Assembly: GCF_023657445.1 (NCBI RefSeq)
Contig: NZ_JAGTWY010000001.1
Location: 682,001 to 746,000, forward strand
Direction: 5' to 3'
Length of the DNA stretch: 64,000 bases
Origin: Marinobacter sediminum
GTDB taxonomy: Bacteria; Pseudomonadota; Gammaproteobacteria; Pseudomonadales; Oleiphilaceae
The notes beneath the pieces were generated by a model that saw only the letters and a list, made by a program, of their open reading frames with translations, made no database searches and was not told the DNA's origin. This document shows positions 17,682 to 28,678 of this stretch, one piece after another; position 1 is the stretch's first letter; each line of letters opens with the position of its first letter. Position numbers and translations under genes: made by a program.

Positions 17682-17712
17682 ACCGCACAAATCCCTCAAG
17701 AGATTTCTGTGA

Positions 17713-19164
17713 ATGTCCAAAAATAACAGCGTGCTGGTGTTGAGTGAGGATGAATCAAGACGCCGGGACATTGTCACGATTCTTGAGTTCATTGGTGAGG
17801 AGCAGATTGTTGCTGGCGACGAAGCTCTGGCGCTGGTGGACTCTGGTGATGCCGAGAGTCTTGGTAATATTGGGGTGGTGGTCATTAACGGAGAAGATGA
17901 CGGGGTAGCTGACAGCATTCAGGCCGTCTGTAAAACCGTTGACGGTGTGCCGTTACTGATGATCGGGGATCCTGCGCTTAAAGGGGTGGCGGATAGTGAC
18001 ATCACCCGCATTATTGCCCGCATGGAATGGCCCCTGAGCTATACCAAATTTGTGGATTCACTGTACCGGGCCCAGATATACCGCGATCAGTTCAGCCAGT
18101 CCCGTGAACGTGGTCAGCAACGTGGTCTTCAGTTATTTCGAAGCCTTGTTGGTACCAGCCGCAAGGTTCAGCAGGTTCGCCAGCTGATGAATCAGGTGGC
18201 GGATAAAGAGGTCAGTGTTCTGATTACCGGAGAGTCCGGCACTGGCAAGGAAGTCGTGGCCCGCAATCTCCATTATCATTCCTCTCGCAGGGACAAGCCC
18301 TTCGTTCCCGTGAACTGTGGCGCCATTCCCGGTGAACTGCTGGAAAGCGAACTGTTTGGTCATGAGAAGGGCGCATTCACCGGCGCAATTACCGCCCGTG
18401 TTGGCCGCTTTGAGATGGCGGAGGGTGGCACCCTGTTTCTGGATGAAATCGGTGATATGCCGCTCAATATGCAGGTCAAGATTCTGCGGGTTCTACAGGA
18501 ACGAACGTTTGAGCGTGTAGGCAGTAATCGTACCCAGTCTGCAAATGTGCGGGTGGTTGCGGCGACTCACAAGAATCTTGAGGATATGATTGAAGGCGGA
18601 AACTTCCGTGAAGATCTGTACTATCGTCTGAACGTTTTTCCCATCGAGATGCCGGCGCTTCGTGATCGGGTGGAGGATATTCCATTATTGATCAATGAGT
18701 TGACATCGCGCATGGAGAAGGAGAAACGCGGTTCTTTGAGGATGAATTCGGCTGCGATCATGAGTCTCTGTCACCACGAATGGCCGGGCAATGTCCGGGA
18801 GCTGGCCAATCTGGTTGAGCGCCTTGCGATCATGCACCCGTATGGCGTGATCGGCGTTCAGGAGCTTCCGAAGAAGTTCCGGTATGTAGACGATTATGAT
18901 GAGAATCGGCCCCTCGAGGATTCCGGCATGCCATCAGGTATACCAGCTCTGGTCGGCCTTGATGCGCCCGCGTTGTTGCCGGTGAACGGGATTGATTTGA
19001 AGGATTACCTCTCAAACCTGGAGAAGCAGCTGATTCAGCAAGCGTTGGATGAGGCCGGCGGGGTAGTTGCCCGGGCGGCTGAGAAGTTGCGGATTCGGCG
19101 GACGACGCTTGTGGAAAAGGTTCGCAAGTATGGGCTTCGTGAAGAAGAGGCTGAAGAGTCCTGA
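17713..19164 (+). CDS. fleQ: FleQ, sigma54-dependent master flagellar regulator
   Basis: A 483-residue enhancer-binding protein. The N-terminal receiver-like domain (about 1-120) lacks the usual acidic pair and phospho-aspartate ([10 protein letters not shown] where the Asp should be), as in FleQ. The AAA+ core has Walker A GESGTGKE and the sigma54-contact loop GAFTGA, and a Fis-type helix-turn-helix sits at the C-terminus ([13 protein letters not shown]). LFRS at residues 141-144 matches the c-di-GMP binding motif of P. aeruginosa FleQ, so c-di-GMP control is likely. It activates fleSR and class II flagellar operons together with FleN. Confidence 0.96.
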   Translation: MSKNNSVLVLSEDESRRRDIVTILEFIGEEQIVAGDEALALVDSGDAESLGNIGVVVINGEDDGVADSIQAVCKTVDGVPLLMIGDPALKGVADSDITRIIARMEWPLSYTKFVDSLYRAQIYRDQFSQSRERGQQRGLQLFRSLVGTSRKVQQVRQLMNQVADKEVSVLITGESGTGKEVVARNLHYHSSRRDKPFVPVNCGAIPGELLESELFGHEKGAFTGAITARVGRFEMAEGGTLFLDEIGDMPLNMQVKILRVLQERTFERVGSNRTQSANVRVVAATHKNLEDMIEGGNFREDLYYRLNVFPIEMPALRDRVEDIPLLINELTSRMEKEKRGSLRMNSAAIMSLCHHEWPGNVRELANLVERLAIMHPYGVIGVQELPKKFRYVDDYDENRPLEDSGMPSGIPALVGLDAPALLPVNGIDLKDYLSNLEKQLIQQALDEAGGVVARAAEKLRIRRTTLVEKVRKYGLREEEAEES

Positions 19165-19347
19165 TGCCTGACTAAAGGTGCGAGAACGGGCCCGGGGTAA
19201 CTGTGGATGCGGGTCACGAAAGTATGTTCTGAACGGCGTCAAAGGTTTGTAACCCTTGGCGCCGTTGTCATTTCTGACCGACGTAAAATCGTCACTCCTG
19301 GTTTTTCCGATTTCTCTTCTTATTGAATTTAATGAAAAAAACCGAGT

Positions 19348-19362
19348 TGGCACGATGCTGGC
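19348..19362 (+). promoter_or_regulatory. sigma54 promoter for fleSR
   Basis: TGGCACG-ATGC-TGGC has the GG (19349-19350) and GC (19361-19362) elements with the required ten bases between them. It lies 68 bases before fleS. In Pseudomonas the fleSR operon is FleQ/sigma54-dependent, which matches. Confidence 0.8.
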
Positions 19363-19430
19363 TTCGTGGCTCGTAAACGAATCATCCGAATGGTGCGGCC
19401 TGTTGGTTGGGCCGGTCAGGGGGCGAGGTT

Positions 19431-20669
19431 ATGAGTCAGGCACATTTTGTTGCTCAGTCCGAAGCAAGTCAGGCGCAGGCTAATGCGGCGGCGGACGTTA
19501 ACGACAAGGTCACGGCGCTGTTTCCGGAGCAGGGCGATGAGGCGGTGGATTCTGCCCTGGAGCTGTTCAACCAGATGTCGCGGCAGATAACTGACTCGTA
19601 CCGAACGCTGGAATCCCGGGTTAATCAGTTGTCCGGTGAATTGACCCAGGAGTCGCTGCAGCGCCAGCAGGAGCTTGAGCAGAAGGAGCAACTGGCCGAC
19701 AGGTTGTCGACTTTGCTTAACGCACTTCCTGCTGCTGTTGTGGTTCTGGATAGTCAGGGTGTGGTGACGCAGACCAATCCGGCGGCGATAGCGTTACTTG
19801 GCGAACCTCTCGATGGTGAACGCTGGGTGGATGTGATTCGTCGCTGCTTTGCGCCACGCCGGGATGATGGTCACGAGGTGTCTCTCAAGGATGGCCGGCG
19901 GGTAAGTATTGAAATCCGGACCATGGAGAATCAGCCGGGCCAGTTGATTCTGCTGACCGATCTGACGGAAACCCGTCAATTACAGTCGCAGCTGGCTCAT
20001 GCCCAGCGGCTTTCGGCGATGGGTAAGATGGTGGCGTCTCTGGCCCATCAGATTCGTACCCCGCTTTCTGCCGCGATCCTGTATGGCGGGCACCTGAGTG
20101 AGAAAGACCTGGACGAGGAGATGCGTCAGCGTTGCGCCTCCCGCCTGATGTCCCGTCTGACGCATCTGGAGCAGCAGGTGCGGGACATGTTGATTTTTGC
20201 GCGGGGGGAGACCCGCCTCGCGGAGGAGCTGTCTGGCGCAACACTCGTTTCAGCCCTGACATCTGCGCTGGAGGGGGTGAAACTGGCGCCGGGCACTGAG
20301 GTCTCGGTTCGGGATGACGTGTCTGGTGATTGTCGCTTGATGTGCAACCGGGATGCGCTGGTTGGCGCCTGTACCAACCTGGTGAATAACAGTCTTGAAG
20401 CCGGCGCGACCTCTGTTGCGGTGCAGGTGGCACCGGAGTGCGGTGAGCTGGTCATCCGGGTAGTGGATAACGGTCCGGGGTTTGCCCGGTCTGAAGCGCA
20501 TCGGTTGATGGAGGCGTTCTATACCACAAAATCCCACGGCACAGGCCTTGGCCTTGCGGTGGTCCAGGCGGTGGTGAAGGCTCATCAGGGGCAGTTTTCC
20601 ATTGAATCGCCCGAGCAGGGTGGCGCGGTTGCCACGCTGCGATTGCCGCAATTGAAGAATAACCACTAA
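19431..20669 (+). CDS. fleS: FleS (FlrB), flagellar two-component sensor kinase
   Basis: A 412-residue soluble histidine kinase. A coiled-coil region (about 40-100) is followed by a PAS-like domain (about 95-190), then the H-box LAHQIRTPLSAA near residue 205 with the phospho-histidine, an N-box NLVNNSLEAGA, and G-boxes DNGPGF and GTGLGLA. No membrane segment is seen, as for FleS/FlrB. ATG at 19431 is chosen over 19407 because GGGCGAGG precedes it. It phosphorylates FleR to switch on class III flagellar genes. Confidence 0.95.
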   Translation: MSQAHFVAQSEASQAQANAAADVNDKVTALFPEQGDEAVDSALELFNQMSRQITDSYRTLESRVNQLSGELTQESLQRQQELEQKEQLADRLSTLLNALPAAVVVLDSQGVVTQTNPAAIALLGEPLDGERWVDVIRRCFAPRRDDGHEVSLKDGRRVSIEIRTMENQPGQLILLTDLTETRQLQSQLAHAQRLSAMGKMVASLAHQIRTPLSAAILYGGHLSEKDLDEEMRQRCASRLMSRLTHLEQQVRDMLIFARGETRLAEELSGATLVSALTSALEGVKLAPGTEVSVRDDVSGDCRLMCNRDALVGACTNLVNNSLEAGATSVAVQVAPECGELVIRVVDNGPGFARSEAHRLMEAFYTTKSHGTGLGLAVVQAVVKAHQGQFSIESPEQGGAVATLRLPQLKNNH

Positions 20670-20681
20670 TCGGAGGCAACC

Positions 20682-22142
20682 ATGGCCAAAGCCCAGATTC
20701 TGATCGTTGAAGATGACCATGATTTGCGGGAGGCGCTGGTAACGACGCTGGAGCTGGCAAAGTTCCGGGTAACAGAGGCATCCAACGCTCATGAGGCGCT
20801 GGCGCGACTGGCCGAGACTCCGGTGGATATGGTTATCAGTGATGTGAATATGCCGGGGATGTCAGGCCATGATCTGCTGGCAGAGGCGCAGCGTTTGTAT
20901 CCGGGGCTGCCGATGATGCTGATCACTGCCTATGGTCAGATAAGCCATGCCGTGTCTGCCATGCAGGCCGGAGCTATCGACTATCTGGTCAAGCCGTTTG
21001 AACCTCAGGTTCTGGTAGAGGCTGTGAGTAAAGTAGTTGGCGGCGCTCGCCAGAAATCTTCTGACGCGCCGGTCGCTGAAGATCCGGTGAGCAAACGGAT
21101 GTTCCAGTTGGCCACGAAAGTCGCTGGCAGCGATTCCACGGTCATGATTTCGGGAGAGAGCGGAACGGGCAAGGAAGTACTGGCCCGGTTTATTCACCAG
21201 CAGTCTCCCCGCGCCGATCAGCCTTTTATCGCCATAAACTGCGCAGCGATTCCGGAAAATATGCTGGAGGCGATTCTGTTTGGTCATGAAAAAGGCGCAT
21301 TCACTGGCGCGGTGGCTTCCTCCCCGGGTAAGTTCGAGCAGGCTAACGGCGGTACAATCCTGCTGGATGAGATTTCCGAGATGGACCTGGGACTTCAGTC
21401 CAAATTGTTGCGGGTGCTTCAGGAGCGAGAAGTGGAGCGTGTTGGTGGTCGCAAAACGATTTCCCTGGATGTGCGCGTTATCGCCACCACCAACCGGGAT
21501 TTGGCGGAGTATGTCCGAGAGGGCAAGTTCCGGGAAGATCTTTATTACCGGCTGACAGTATTTCCCATGCGCTGGCAGCCCCTTCGTGAACGGCCTTTGG
21601 ATATTATGCCGCTTGCCACTTCTCTGTTGAAGCAGCACTGCCGAAAGATGAAACTGACCGGTGTTGCTTTTGCCCCGGATGCAAAGCACGCCTTAATGAA
21701 CCATGGCTGGCCAGGTAATGTCCGTGAGCTGGACAATGCCATTCAGCGGGCTTTGGTGTTGCATCAGGGAAATGTGGTACACGCCGGTGATTTGTGTCTT
21801 GAACTGGGCATTACTGGCACGCCAGATGCCCGGAATGCTGCTACTTCCGCACCTGAGCAGGTCATGGTTCGCGAGCCTGAGCCTGATGGCAATAACGGGC
21901 ATGAGTCGCTGGCAGCAAGCGATCAGCACACAGCAGATCCGGAAGCCTTTGCCGCTGGCTCCCTGGGGGATGATCTGAGGCAGCAGGAGTTCCGTATTAT
22001 TATACAGACGCTCAGGAACGAACGTGGGCGTCGCAATCGCGCTGCTGAGCAGCTTGGCATCAGCCCACGGACCCTCCGCTACAAGCTGGCCCAGATGCGC
22101 GATGCTGGCATCGATCTTGATTCGGAACTGGCAATGGCCTGA
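20682..22142 (+). CDS. fleR: FleR (FlrC), sigma54-dependent flagellar response regulator
   Basis: A 486-residue NtrC-type regulator. The receiver domain has the acidic pair in IVEDDHD, the phospho-aspartate in VISDVNMPGM near residue 53, and the switch lysine in LVKPFEP. The AAA+ domain has GESGTGKE and GAFTGA, and a Fis-type helix-turn-helix is at the C-terminus (AAEQLGISPRTLRYKL). It starts 12 bases after fleS with GGAGG upstream. FleR activates hook, basal-body and related sigma54 promoters such as those mapped downstream here. A terminator follows. Confidence 0.96.
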   Translation: MAKAQILIVEDDHDLREALVTTLELAKFRVTEASNAHEALARLAETPVDMVISDVNMPGMSGHDLLAEAQRLYPGLPMMLITAYGQISHAVSAMQAGAIDYLVKPFEPQVLVEAVSKVVGGARQKSSDAPVAEDPVSKRMFQLATKVAGSDSTVMISGESGTGKEVLARFIHQQSPRADQPFIAINCAAIPENMLEAILFGHEKGAFTGAVASSPGKFEQANGGTILLDEISEMDLGLQSKLLRVLQEREVERVGGRKTISLDVRVIATTNRDLAEYVREGKFREDLYYRLTVFPMRWQPLRERPLDIMPLATSLLKQHCRKMKLTGVAFAPDAKHALMNHGWPGNVRELDNAIQRALVLHQGNVVHAGDLCLELGITGTPDARNAATSAPEQVMVREPEPDGNNGHESLAASDQHTADPEAFAAGSLGDDLRQQEFRIIIQTLRNERGRRNRAAEQLGISPRTLRYKLAQMRDAGIDLDSELAMA

Positions 22143-22166
22143 CCTCCACAACAGATACCTTCTAAC

Positions 22167-22193
22167 AGGCACCCCTCAAGGGTGCCTTTTTTT
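22167..22193 (+). terminator. intrinsic terminator after fleR
   Basis: AGGCACCC (22167-22174) and GGGTGCCT (22180-22187) form an 8 bp stem with a 5-base loop, followed directly by seven T residues. It ends the fleSR transcript before the fliE promoter. Confidence 0.93.
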
Positions 22194-22309
22194 ATCCTGT
22201 CTCCTGTCCGCCCCCGGCAATCGCGGATGCTGTCAAAAGTCTGTCGCATGACATCTTCCGTTCCTTCGGGATAGATTTAGTGCATTGAAAATAAAGACTA
22301 AATACTAGT

Positions 22310-22324
22310 TGGCCTGGTCGTTGC
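22310..22324 (+). promoter_or_regulatory. sigma54 promoter for the fliE operon
   Basis: TGGCCTG-GTCG-TTGC, followed by TTTT, keeps the GG (22311-22312) and GC (22323-22324) pair at the correct spacing. It lies 68 bases before fliE. FleQ or FleR is the likely activator. Confidence 0.85.
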
Positions 22325-22391
22325 TTTTATGATTGCAACAGAGTTCCATGAGTAAGTCCGTCCGTGCTCACGGAGGAATGGGGAGAGAGTT

Positions 22392-22760
22392 ATGGTTCAG
22401 CGTGCCGACATTAACAGCGTTCTGTCTGACATCCGCTCACTGCGTTCACAAATGACGCAGAATCAGCAAATTGAGCAGGACCAGTCGGTGCGTGGTCGTA
22501 TCGACGGCCCGCGCCAGGTTCAGGAGACACAGGAAACGCCAAGCTTCAGCGATATGCTGGGCAAGGCCGTGAACAACGTGAGCGAGCTCCAGCAGAACGC
22601 CGGTGATCTCCGCACGGCATACGATATGGGGGATCCCAATGTGGACATTACCCGCGTGATGATTGCCGCCCAGAAATCCTCTGTCTCCTTCGAAGCACTT
22701 ACCCAGGTACGTAACCGGGTGGTTCGGGCTTACGAAGACATTATGAACATGCCGATCTGA
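22392..22760 (+). CDS. fliE: FliE, flagellar hook-basal body junction protein
   Basis: A 122-residue protein. The conserved C-terminal half carries SFSDMLGKAVNNVSELQ and the terminal VRAYEDIMNMPI typical of FliE. It joins the MS ring to the rod and is needed for rod and export gate assembly. The N-terminal 45 residues are glutamine-rich and less conserved. ATG at 22392 is preceded by GGGGAGAG. First gene of fliEFGHIJ, behind a sigma54 promoter. Confidence 0.96.
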   Translation: MVQRADINSVLSDIRSLRSQMTQNQQIEQDQSVRGRIDGPRQVQETQETPSFSDMLGKAVNNVSELQQNAGDLRTAYDMGDPNVDITRVMIAAQKSSVSFEALTQVRNRVVRAYEDIMNMPI

Positions 22761-22775
22761 TAGCGGAGCCGAGAC

Positions 22776-24477
22776 ATGGCCAGCGTTCCTGCAGAAACCA
22801 CTTCCTCCAACGTTCGAGCCTCCCGGGCGAGTGATGCGCCCGAGAGCGGAAACGATATGTTTCTTGGCTTTAATCGCCTGAACCTGCTGCGGCAGGTTGG
22901 CCTGATGGTGGGCCTTGCGGCCAGCGTGGCGCTCGGTGTTGCGGTCGTGTTGTGGGCACAGGAGCCGAATTATCAACCCGTGGTCGGCGACCTCTCCTCA
23001 TACAATCCCCAGGACGTGACCACAATCCTCGACAGTAATGGGATTAATTACAGGATGGATCCGCGTAGCGGCGCATTGCTGGTTCCGTCCGACCAGGTCT
23101 ATAACGCCCGTCTGAAGCTGGCTGCCGAAGGTGTGACGGATCAGAAAACTATGGGGTTCGAGTTGCTGGATCAGGATCGGGGCCTCGGTACATCCCAGTT
23201 CATGGAAACCATTAGCTACCGTCGCGGCCTGGAGGGTGAGCTGGCCCGTACCATTGGCGCCATGCGAGGTGTTCGCAGTGCCAGGGTTCACCTGGCGATT
23301 CCCGAACGCTCCGTGTTTGTCCGTGATGCCCGCGAGCCCTCTGCCTCGGTATTTCTGGAAGTCTTTGCCGGACGCCGTCCCGAACAGGAACAGATCAGTG
23401 CGGTGGTGAATCTGGTGGCGGGTAGCATCCCCATGATGAAAAAGGAAAATGTCACTGTAGTGGATCAGAACGGTAACCTTCTGACCGGCAAAGAGGGGCA
23501 GAGCGAAACCGATCAGATGCAGGATCAGTATGACTACACCTCGAGGGTTGAGGAAAGGCTGAGTCGCCGGGTGGCATCACTGATTTCGCCCATTGTGGGA
23601 GAAGGCCGCTATCGTACGGAGGTCTCCGCGGACCTGGATTTTTCATCTGTCGAACAGGCCGAGGAACTGTTCAACCCGGAACAGCAGGCTGTCAGGAGTG
23701 AGCGAGAGCTTACTGAGCAGCGAGTGGCGGGTGGCAGTCCTGTAGGTATTCCCGGGGCACTCTCCAATCAGCCCCCTGCCAACGCCACGGTGCCTGAACA
23801 GGCGAATGGTGGCGAACAGGGTGACCAGGCAGGCCAATCCCAGCCAATGGATGTTCGAAAGGAATCGACCAGAAACTATGAAATGGACCGCACTGTCAGC
23901 TACGTTCGCCATGAACTGGGTCGGGTAAAGCGAGTGACGGTCGCGCTCGCGGTTGATGACATGAAAGTGGTTGATCCCCAGACCGGTGAAGTCAGCTATC
24001 AGCCATGGCCGGAGCAAGAGCTTCAGCGCCTCAGCATGCTGGTTCGGGATGCGGTTGGCTATTCCGCGGCTCGGGGTGACAGCGTGACCGTAATGAATAC
24101 CGCTTTTGCGCCTGAGGAAAGCATCGAGTTTGAAACACCGGGTTTTTGGGAGCAGCCGTGGTTCTGGGACCTGATGAAACAGGTGTTGGCGGGTCTCGTT
24201 ATTCTGGTTCTGGTTCTCGGGCTGCTCAGGCCTACCCTGAAAAGCCTGTCTGGCAGCGGTAAGCGCGAGCGCGGCGGAGATCTTGGTGAGAGTGGCTACG
24301 GCGAACTCGACAAAATTGAAGGTGGTGATGAGTTGCGTGCGGCCATGTCGTCCCAGGATGAACTGCTTTTGCCGGGTGCCACTGACAGCTATGATAGACA
24401 ACTGAATGCATTGAAAGGCCTGATAGCAGAAGACCCGGCTCGGGTTGCCCAGGTCATGCGCCAGTGGGTGAATGTCG

Positions 24478-24485
<8 letters not shown>
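22776..24485 (+). CDS. fliF: FliF, flagellar MS-ring protein
   Basis: A 569-residue inner membrane protein with two membrane helices (about residues 40-58 and 464-484) bracketing a large periplasmic ring-building region that begins YQPVVGDLSSYNPQDVTTIL. The C-terminal cytoplasmic tail (DSYDRQLNALKGLIAEDP ... MRQWVNVDD) is the FliG-binding segment. FliF forms the MS ring that seeds flagellum assembly. It overlaps the next gene, fliG, by a few bases, indicating coupled translation of the two binding partners. Confidence 0.97.
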
Positions 24486-25520
<1,035 letters not shown>

Positions 25521-25521
<1 letters not shown>

Positions 25522-26420
25522 TGAAAAACTCCACCAAGGACCTCCATCGGATACCCAAGGAACAGCTGACAGCCTATGAGCGCTGGGAGCTGCCTTTGCT
25601 GGATGCCAGGGGTAATGAAGTGGCGAGGGAAGAAGAGCGCGATGTCAGGCCTCTGACTGCCGCCGATATTGATGAGATTCGCCAGGCTGCGCGCGAAGAC
25701 GGTTACAACGAGGGCCGTGACGCCGGGTATCAGGCCGGACTTGCTGAGGGCCGGGAGCAGGGTCAGGAGGAAGGACGACAAACTGGTCTGGCGGAAGGCC
25801 GGGAGCAGGGTGAAAAAGAGGGCTACGACGATACCCGAAAAGAAATCGACACCAAACTGGATCGTCTTGAGCACCTGTTGGGTGAATTGCTGTTGCCTAT
25901 CCGCCGCCACGAGGACGAACTGGAAACGGCATTGGTGAATCTCACCACAGTACTGGCCCGCGCGGTTGTTTTTCGTGAACTGAGCATTGATTCCTCGCAG
26001 ATTCACAAGGTGGTCCGCCGGGCTCTGGAAGCCTTACCTTCCACTGCGGAGAACATTCGTATCCATATTCACCCGGACGATTGCGAACTGGTGCGAGAAG
26101 TAACCGCACGGCTGGAAACGTCTGCCTCAGTCTTTGAGGATGACGCGGTGCTTCCCGGCGGCTGCAGGGTGGAAACGCGGCACAGTCTGGTTGACTTCAC
26201 GGTGGAGAAACGTTTCCAGCGGGCCGTCCAGAGCATGCTGGATCAGCAAATGGGCGAGACCGAGGCCGGTGAATCCGAAGAACTGGATTCGCTGATGGGG
26301 GACCTGACGGATTTTCACCGGGAGATTCTGAATACGCCTGATGCCAGTCAGAGCGGTGAAAAAAGCCCTTCGAGTGATGATACTGATACAGGTGATGGTG
26401 ATGACCTCGCGCCTGGCTGA
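25521..26420 (+). CDS. fliH: FliH, flagellar export ATPase regulator
   Basis: A 299-residue protein whose start overlaps the fliG stop (TGATG). Residues about 60-115 contain repeated [15 protein letters not shown] units, the GxxxG helix repeats characteristic of FliH. The C-terminal domain (about 120-250) resembles V-type ATPase stalk subunits. The acidic tail ([12 protein letters not shown]) is extra. FliH dimers hold the ATPase FliI at the export gate. A GTG one codon earlier is an alternative start. Confidence 0.93.
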
Positions 26421-27798
26421 TCGTCTTGGCCGCTTTAAGGATTTTCTTGGCAGCGAGCCGGAACCTGAGCTCTCCGGACGGCTGACCCGCATGGTTGGGC
26501 TGACACTCGAATGTGTCGGATGCCCCATGGTTGTTGGTGACCGCTGTGTGATTCAGGGCCAGGGGACCGGCAATGTCGAGGCCGAGGTCGTTGGCTTTGA
26601 AGACGAGAAGGTCTACCTGATGCCACTCACCGCTATTGAAGGCCTGAAGCCCGGCGCGCGGGTGGTTCCGCTTTCCGCAGCCAGCCGTGTGCCGGTTGGA
26701 CCGCAGTTGCTGGGCCGGGTGGTGGACGGCAGCGGCGAACCTCTGGATGGCAAAGGACCATTGCAGGCGGAAGCCCGCGTTGCTCTGACCGGTGACATCA
26801 TTAACCCGTTGAATCGGGCGCCTGTTCGGCAGTCTATGGATGTGGGTATTCGCGCCATCAACTCGCTGTTGACCGTCGGGCAGGGGCAGCGCCTGGGGTT
26901 GTTTGCAGGTAGTGGCGTCGGTAAGAGTATGCTCTTGGGCATGATGACCCGCTTCACTGATGCTGACATAACGGTTGTGGGCCTGATCGGTGAGCGGGGC
27001 CGTGAGGTTAAGGAATTCATTGAAGATATTCTCGGTGACGAAGGTCTCTCACGCTCTGTTGTCGTAGCCTCTCCGGCAGATGACTCGCCTTTGATGCGCC
27101 TGCGTGCAGCGATGTTGACCACGCGTATAGCCGAATATTATCGGGATCAGGGCAAACGGGTGTTGCTGTTGATGGATTCCCTGACCCGTTACGCCCAGGC
27201 ACAGCGTGAAATAGCCCTGGCCGTCGGAGAGCCCCCTGCAACCAAGGGTTATCCTCCCTCCGTTTTTGCCAAGCTGCCGCAACTGGTGGAGCGCACAGGT
27301 AATGGCCGCCCGGGGGGCGGCTCCATAACCGCGTTCTATACCGTGCTGACCGAAGGCGATGATCAACAGGATCCGATCGCTGATGCTGCCAGGGCCATAC
27401 TCGATGGCCATATCGTGCTGTCACGCCGGATGGCGGAGGAGGGGCATTATCCGGCCATCGATGTGGAAGCATCCATAAGCCGGGTCATGCCTCAGGTGAC
27501 AGAAACGGAACACTTTTCCCGTGCACAGCGTTTCAAACAGGTTTATTCGCGCTATCAGCAGGCACGGGATCTGATCAGTGTCGGCGCCTATGTCAAAGGC
27601 TCTGATCCGGAGACGGATTTTGCGATGGCCCATATCAGCAACATGCGTCAGTTCCTGCAACAAGGCCTCAACGAGAGTGCACCGCTGCAGGAGAGTATTG
27701 AACAGCTGATGGCGGTCGTGCCTGAACGCAGATCCCCCGAGCGCCGAAAATCGGCGGTGCACAACCCCTCTGCCGGCAACGTCGGGAGTAATGGTTGA
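26401..27798 (+). CDS. fliI: FliI, flagellum-specific export ATPase
   Basis: About 465 residues, homologous to F1-ATPase beta. Walker A is FAGSGVGKS near residue 179, Walker [18 protein letters not shown], and the ATPase signature [16 protein letters not shown] is present. The frame is open upstream to 26341, but ATG at 26401, inside the fliH end, gives the normal family length. FliI powers and orders substrate entry to the flagellar type III export gate with FliH and FliJ. Two cysteines close together ([10 protein letters not shown]) are notable but not diagnostic. Confidence 0.96.
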   Translation: MTSRLADRLGRFKDFLGSEPEPELSGRLTRMVGLTLECVGCPMVVGDRCVIQGQGTGNVEAEVVGFEDEKVYLMPLTAIEGLKPGARVVPLSAASRVPVGPQLLGRVVDGSGEPLDGKGPLQAEARVALTGDIINPLNRAPVRQSMDVGIRAINSLLTVGQGQRLGLFAGSGVGKSMLLGMMTRFTDADITVVGLIGERGREVKEFIEDILGDEGLSRSVVVASPADDSPLMRLRAAMLTTRIAEYYRDQGKRVLLLMDSLTRYAQAQREIALAVGEPPATKGYPPSVFAKLPQLVERTGNGRPGGGSITAFYTVLTEGDDQQDPIADAARAILDGHIVLSRRMAEEGHYPAIDVEASISRVMPQVTETEHFSRAQRFKQVYSRYQQARDLISVGAYVKGSDPETDFAMAHISNMRQFLQQGLNESAPLQESIEQLMAVVPERRSPERRKSAVHNPSAGNVGSNG

Positions 27799-28241
27799 TG
27801 TTGAGGTCCCGGCGTCTCGAAGTAGTGTTGGCCCTGGAAGAGAGAAAAGAACAGGAGGCACTTGAGCGCATGGGAGAAGCCCGCCAGGCGGTGGATCAGC
27901 AGAGAGAGCAGGTGGAAAATCTCAATCGCTACCAGCAGGAATATCGTGATCAGATCCGCAGCAGCCAGTATGGTGTTGTTCAGGTCAGCCGTCTCCAGGC
28001 CTGGCAGGCGTTCATTGCCCAGCTTGACCAGGTGATTCGCCAGCAACAGACGCTGTTGGCTCAGGCCGAAGAGGTATTTGAGGCCCGGCGACAGGAATGG
28101 CTGCAGGCATGGGAGCGCAGGCGGGGCATGGAAAAATACATCGAGACCTGCCGGCGGCAGGAACAGAAAGAGCAGGATCTGCGTGACCAGAAACTCTCGG
28201 ATGATGCCGCTGGGCGGGCGTTTACCCGCCGTCATCGCTGA
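27798..28241 (+). CDS. fliJ: FliJ, flagellar export chaperone-escort protein
   Basis: A 147-residue, almost fully alpha-helical, glutamine- and arginine-rich protein with the two-stranded coiled-coil pattern of FliJ (VLALEERKEQEALERMGEAR, QQQTLLAQAEEVFEARRQEW). Its ATG overlaps the fliI stop (TGATG). FliJ inserts like an F1 gamma subunit into the FliI ring and recycles export chaperones. A small GC hairpin (GGCGGG/CCCGCC near 28214-28230) lies at its 3' end without a T-run. Confidence 0.92.
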   Translation: MLRSRRLEVVLALEERKEQEALERMGEARQAVDQQREQVENLNRYQQEYRDQIRSSQYGVVQVSRLQAWQAFIAQLDQVIRQQQTLLAQAEEVFEARRQEWLQAWERRRGMEKYIETCRRQEQKEQDLRDQKLSDDAAGRAFTRRHR

Positions 28242-28365
28242 CTTCTCCCAGGTATCAACCTCAAGCGGATGCAATTCAGATACGTTGGGCTATCCTTAAT
28301 TGAAGACAAGCCGCTCATTGATCTGACGGATTAACGCTTCATCGAATACCTTCGGAGATTGTGGA

Positions 28366-28671
28366 ATGCCCATTCAGACACGTCGCGGAGAAGATGGTCA
28401 AACCCTGATTATCAGTATTGAAGGGCGCTTTGATTTTAGCACCCATCAGGCCTTTCGTGACGCCTACGAGCATGGTGACCAGGCCATCCGTTACTACATT
28501 GTGGATCTGTCTGGGACCACGTATCTCGATAGTTCTGCCCTCGGTATGCTGTTGCTGTTACGGGACTATGCGGGTGGGGATAGCGCTCGCATCACCATAG
28601 AAAACTGCAACAACGATGTTCGCCGCATTCTGACAATATCCAATTTCGAGCAACTGTTCGCCATTCGGTGA
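28366..28671 (+). CDS. hsbA: HsbA-like anti-sigma factor antagonist (STAS domain)
   Basis: A 101-residue STAS protein. The phosphorylatable serine is expected at S56 in TTYLDSSALGMLL, and the N-terminal IISIEGRFDF strand is typical of SpoIIAA-like antagonists. Next to it are a REC-PP2C regulator and an HPt protein, the same trio as P. aeruginosa HsbA-HsbR-HptB. There, HsbA binds either the anti-sigma factor FlgM or a diguanylate cyclase according to its phosphorylation state, shifting cells between swimming and biofilm. The gene lies 124 bases after fliJ; no clear promoter was recognised in that gap. Confidence 0.85.
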   Translation: MPIQTRRGEDGQTLIISIEGRFDFSTHQAFRDAYEHGDQAIRYYIVDLSGTTYLDSSALGMLLLLRDYAGGDSARITIENCNNDVRRILTISNFEQLFAIR

Positions 28672-28678
28672 TCCGTGC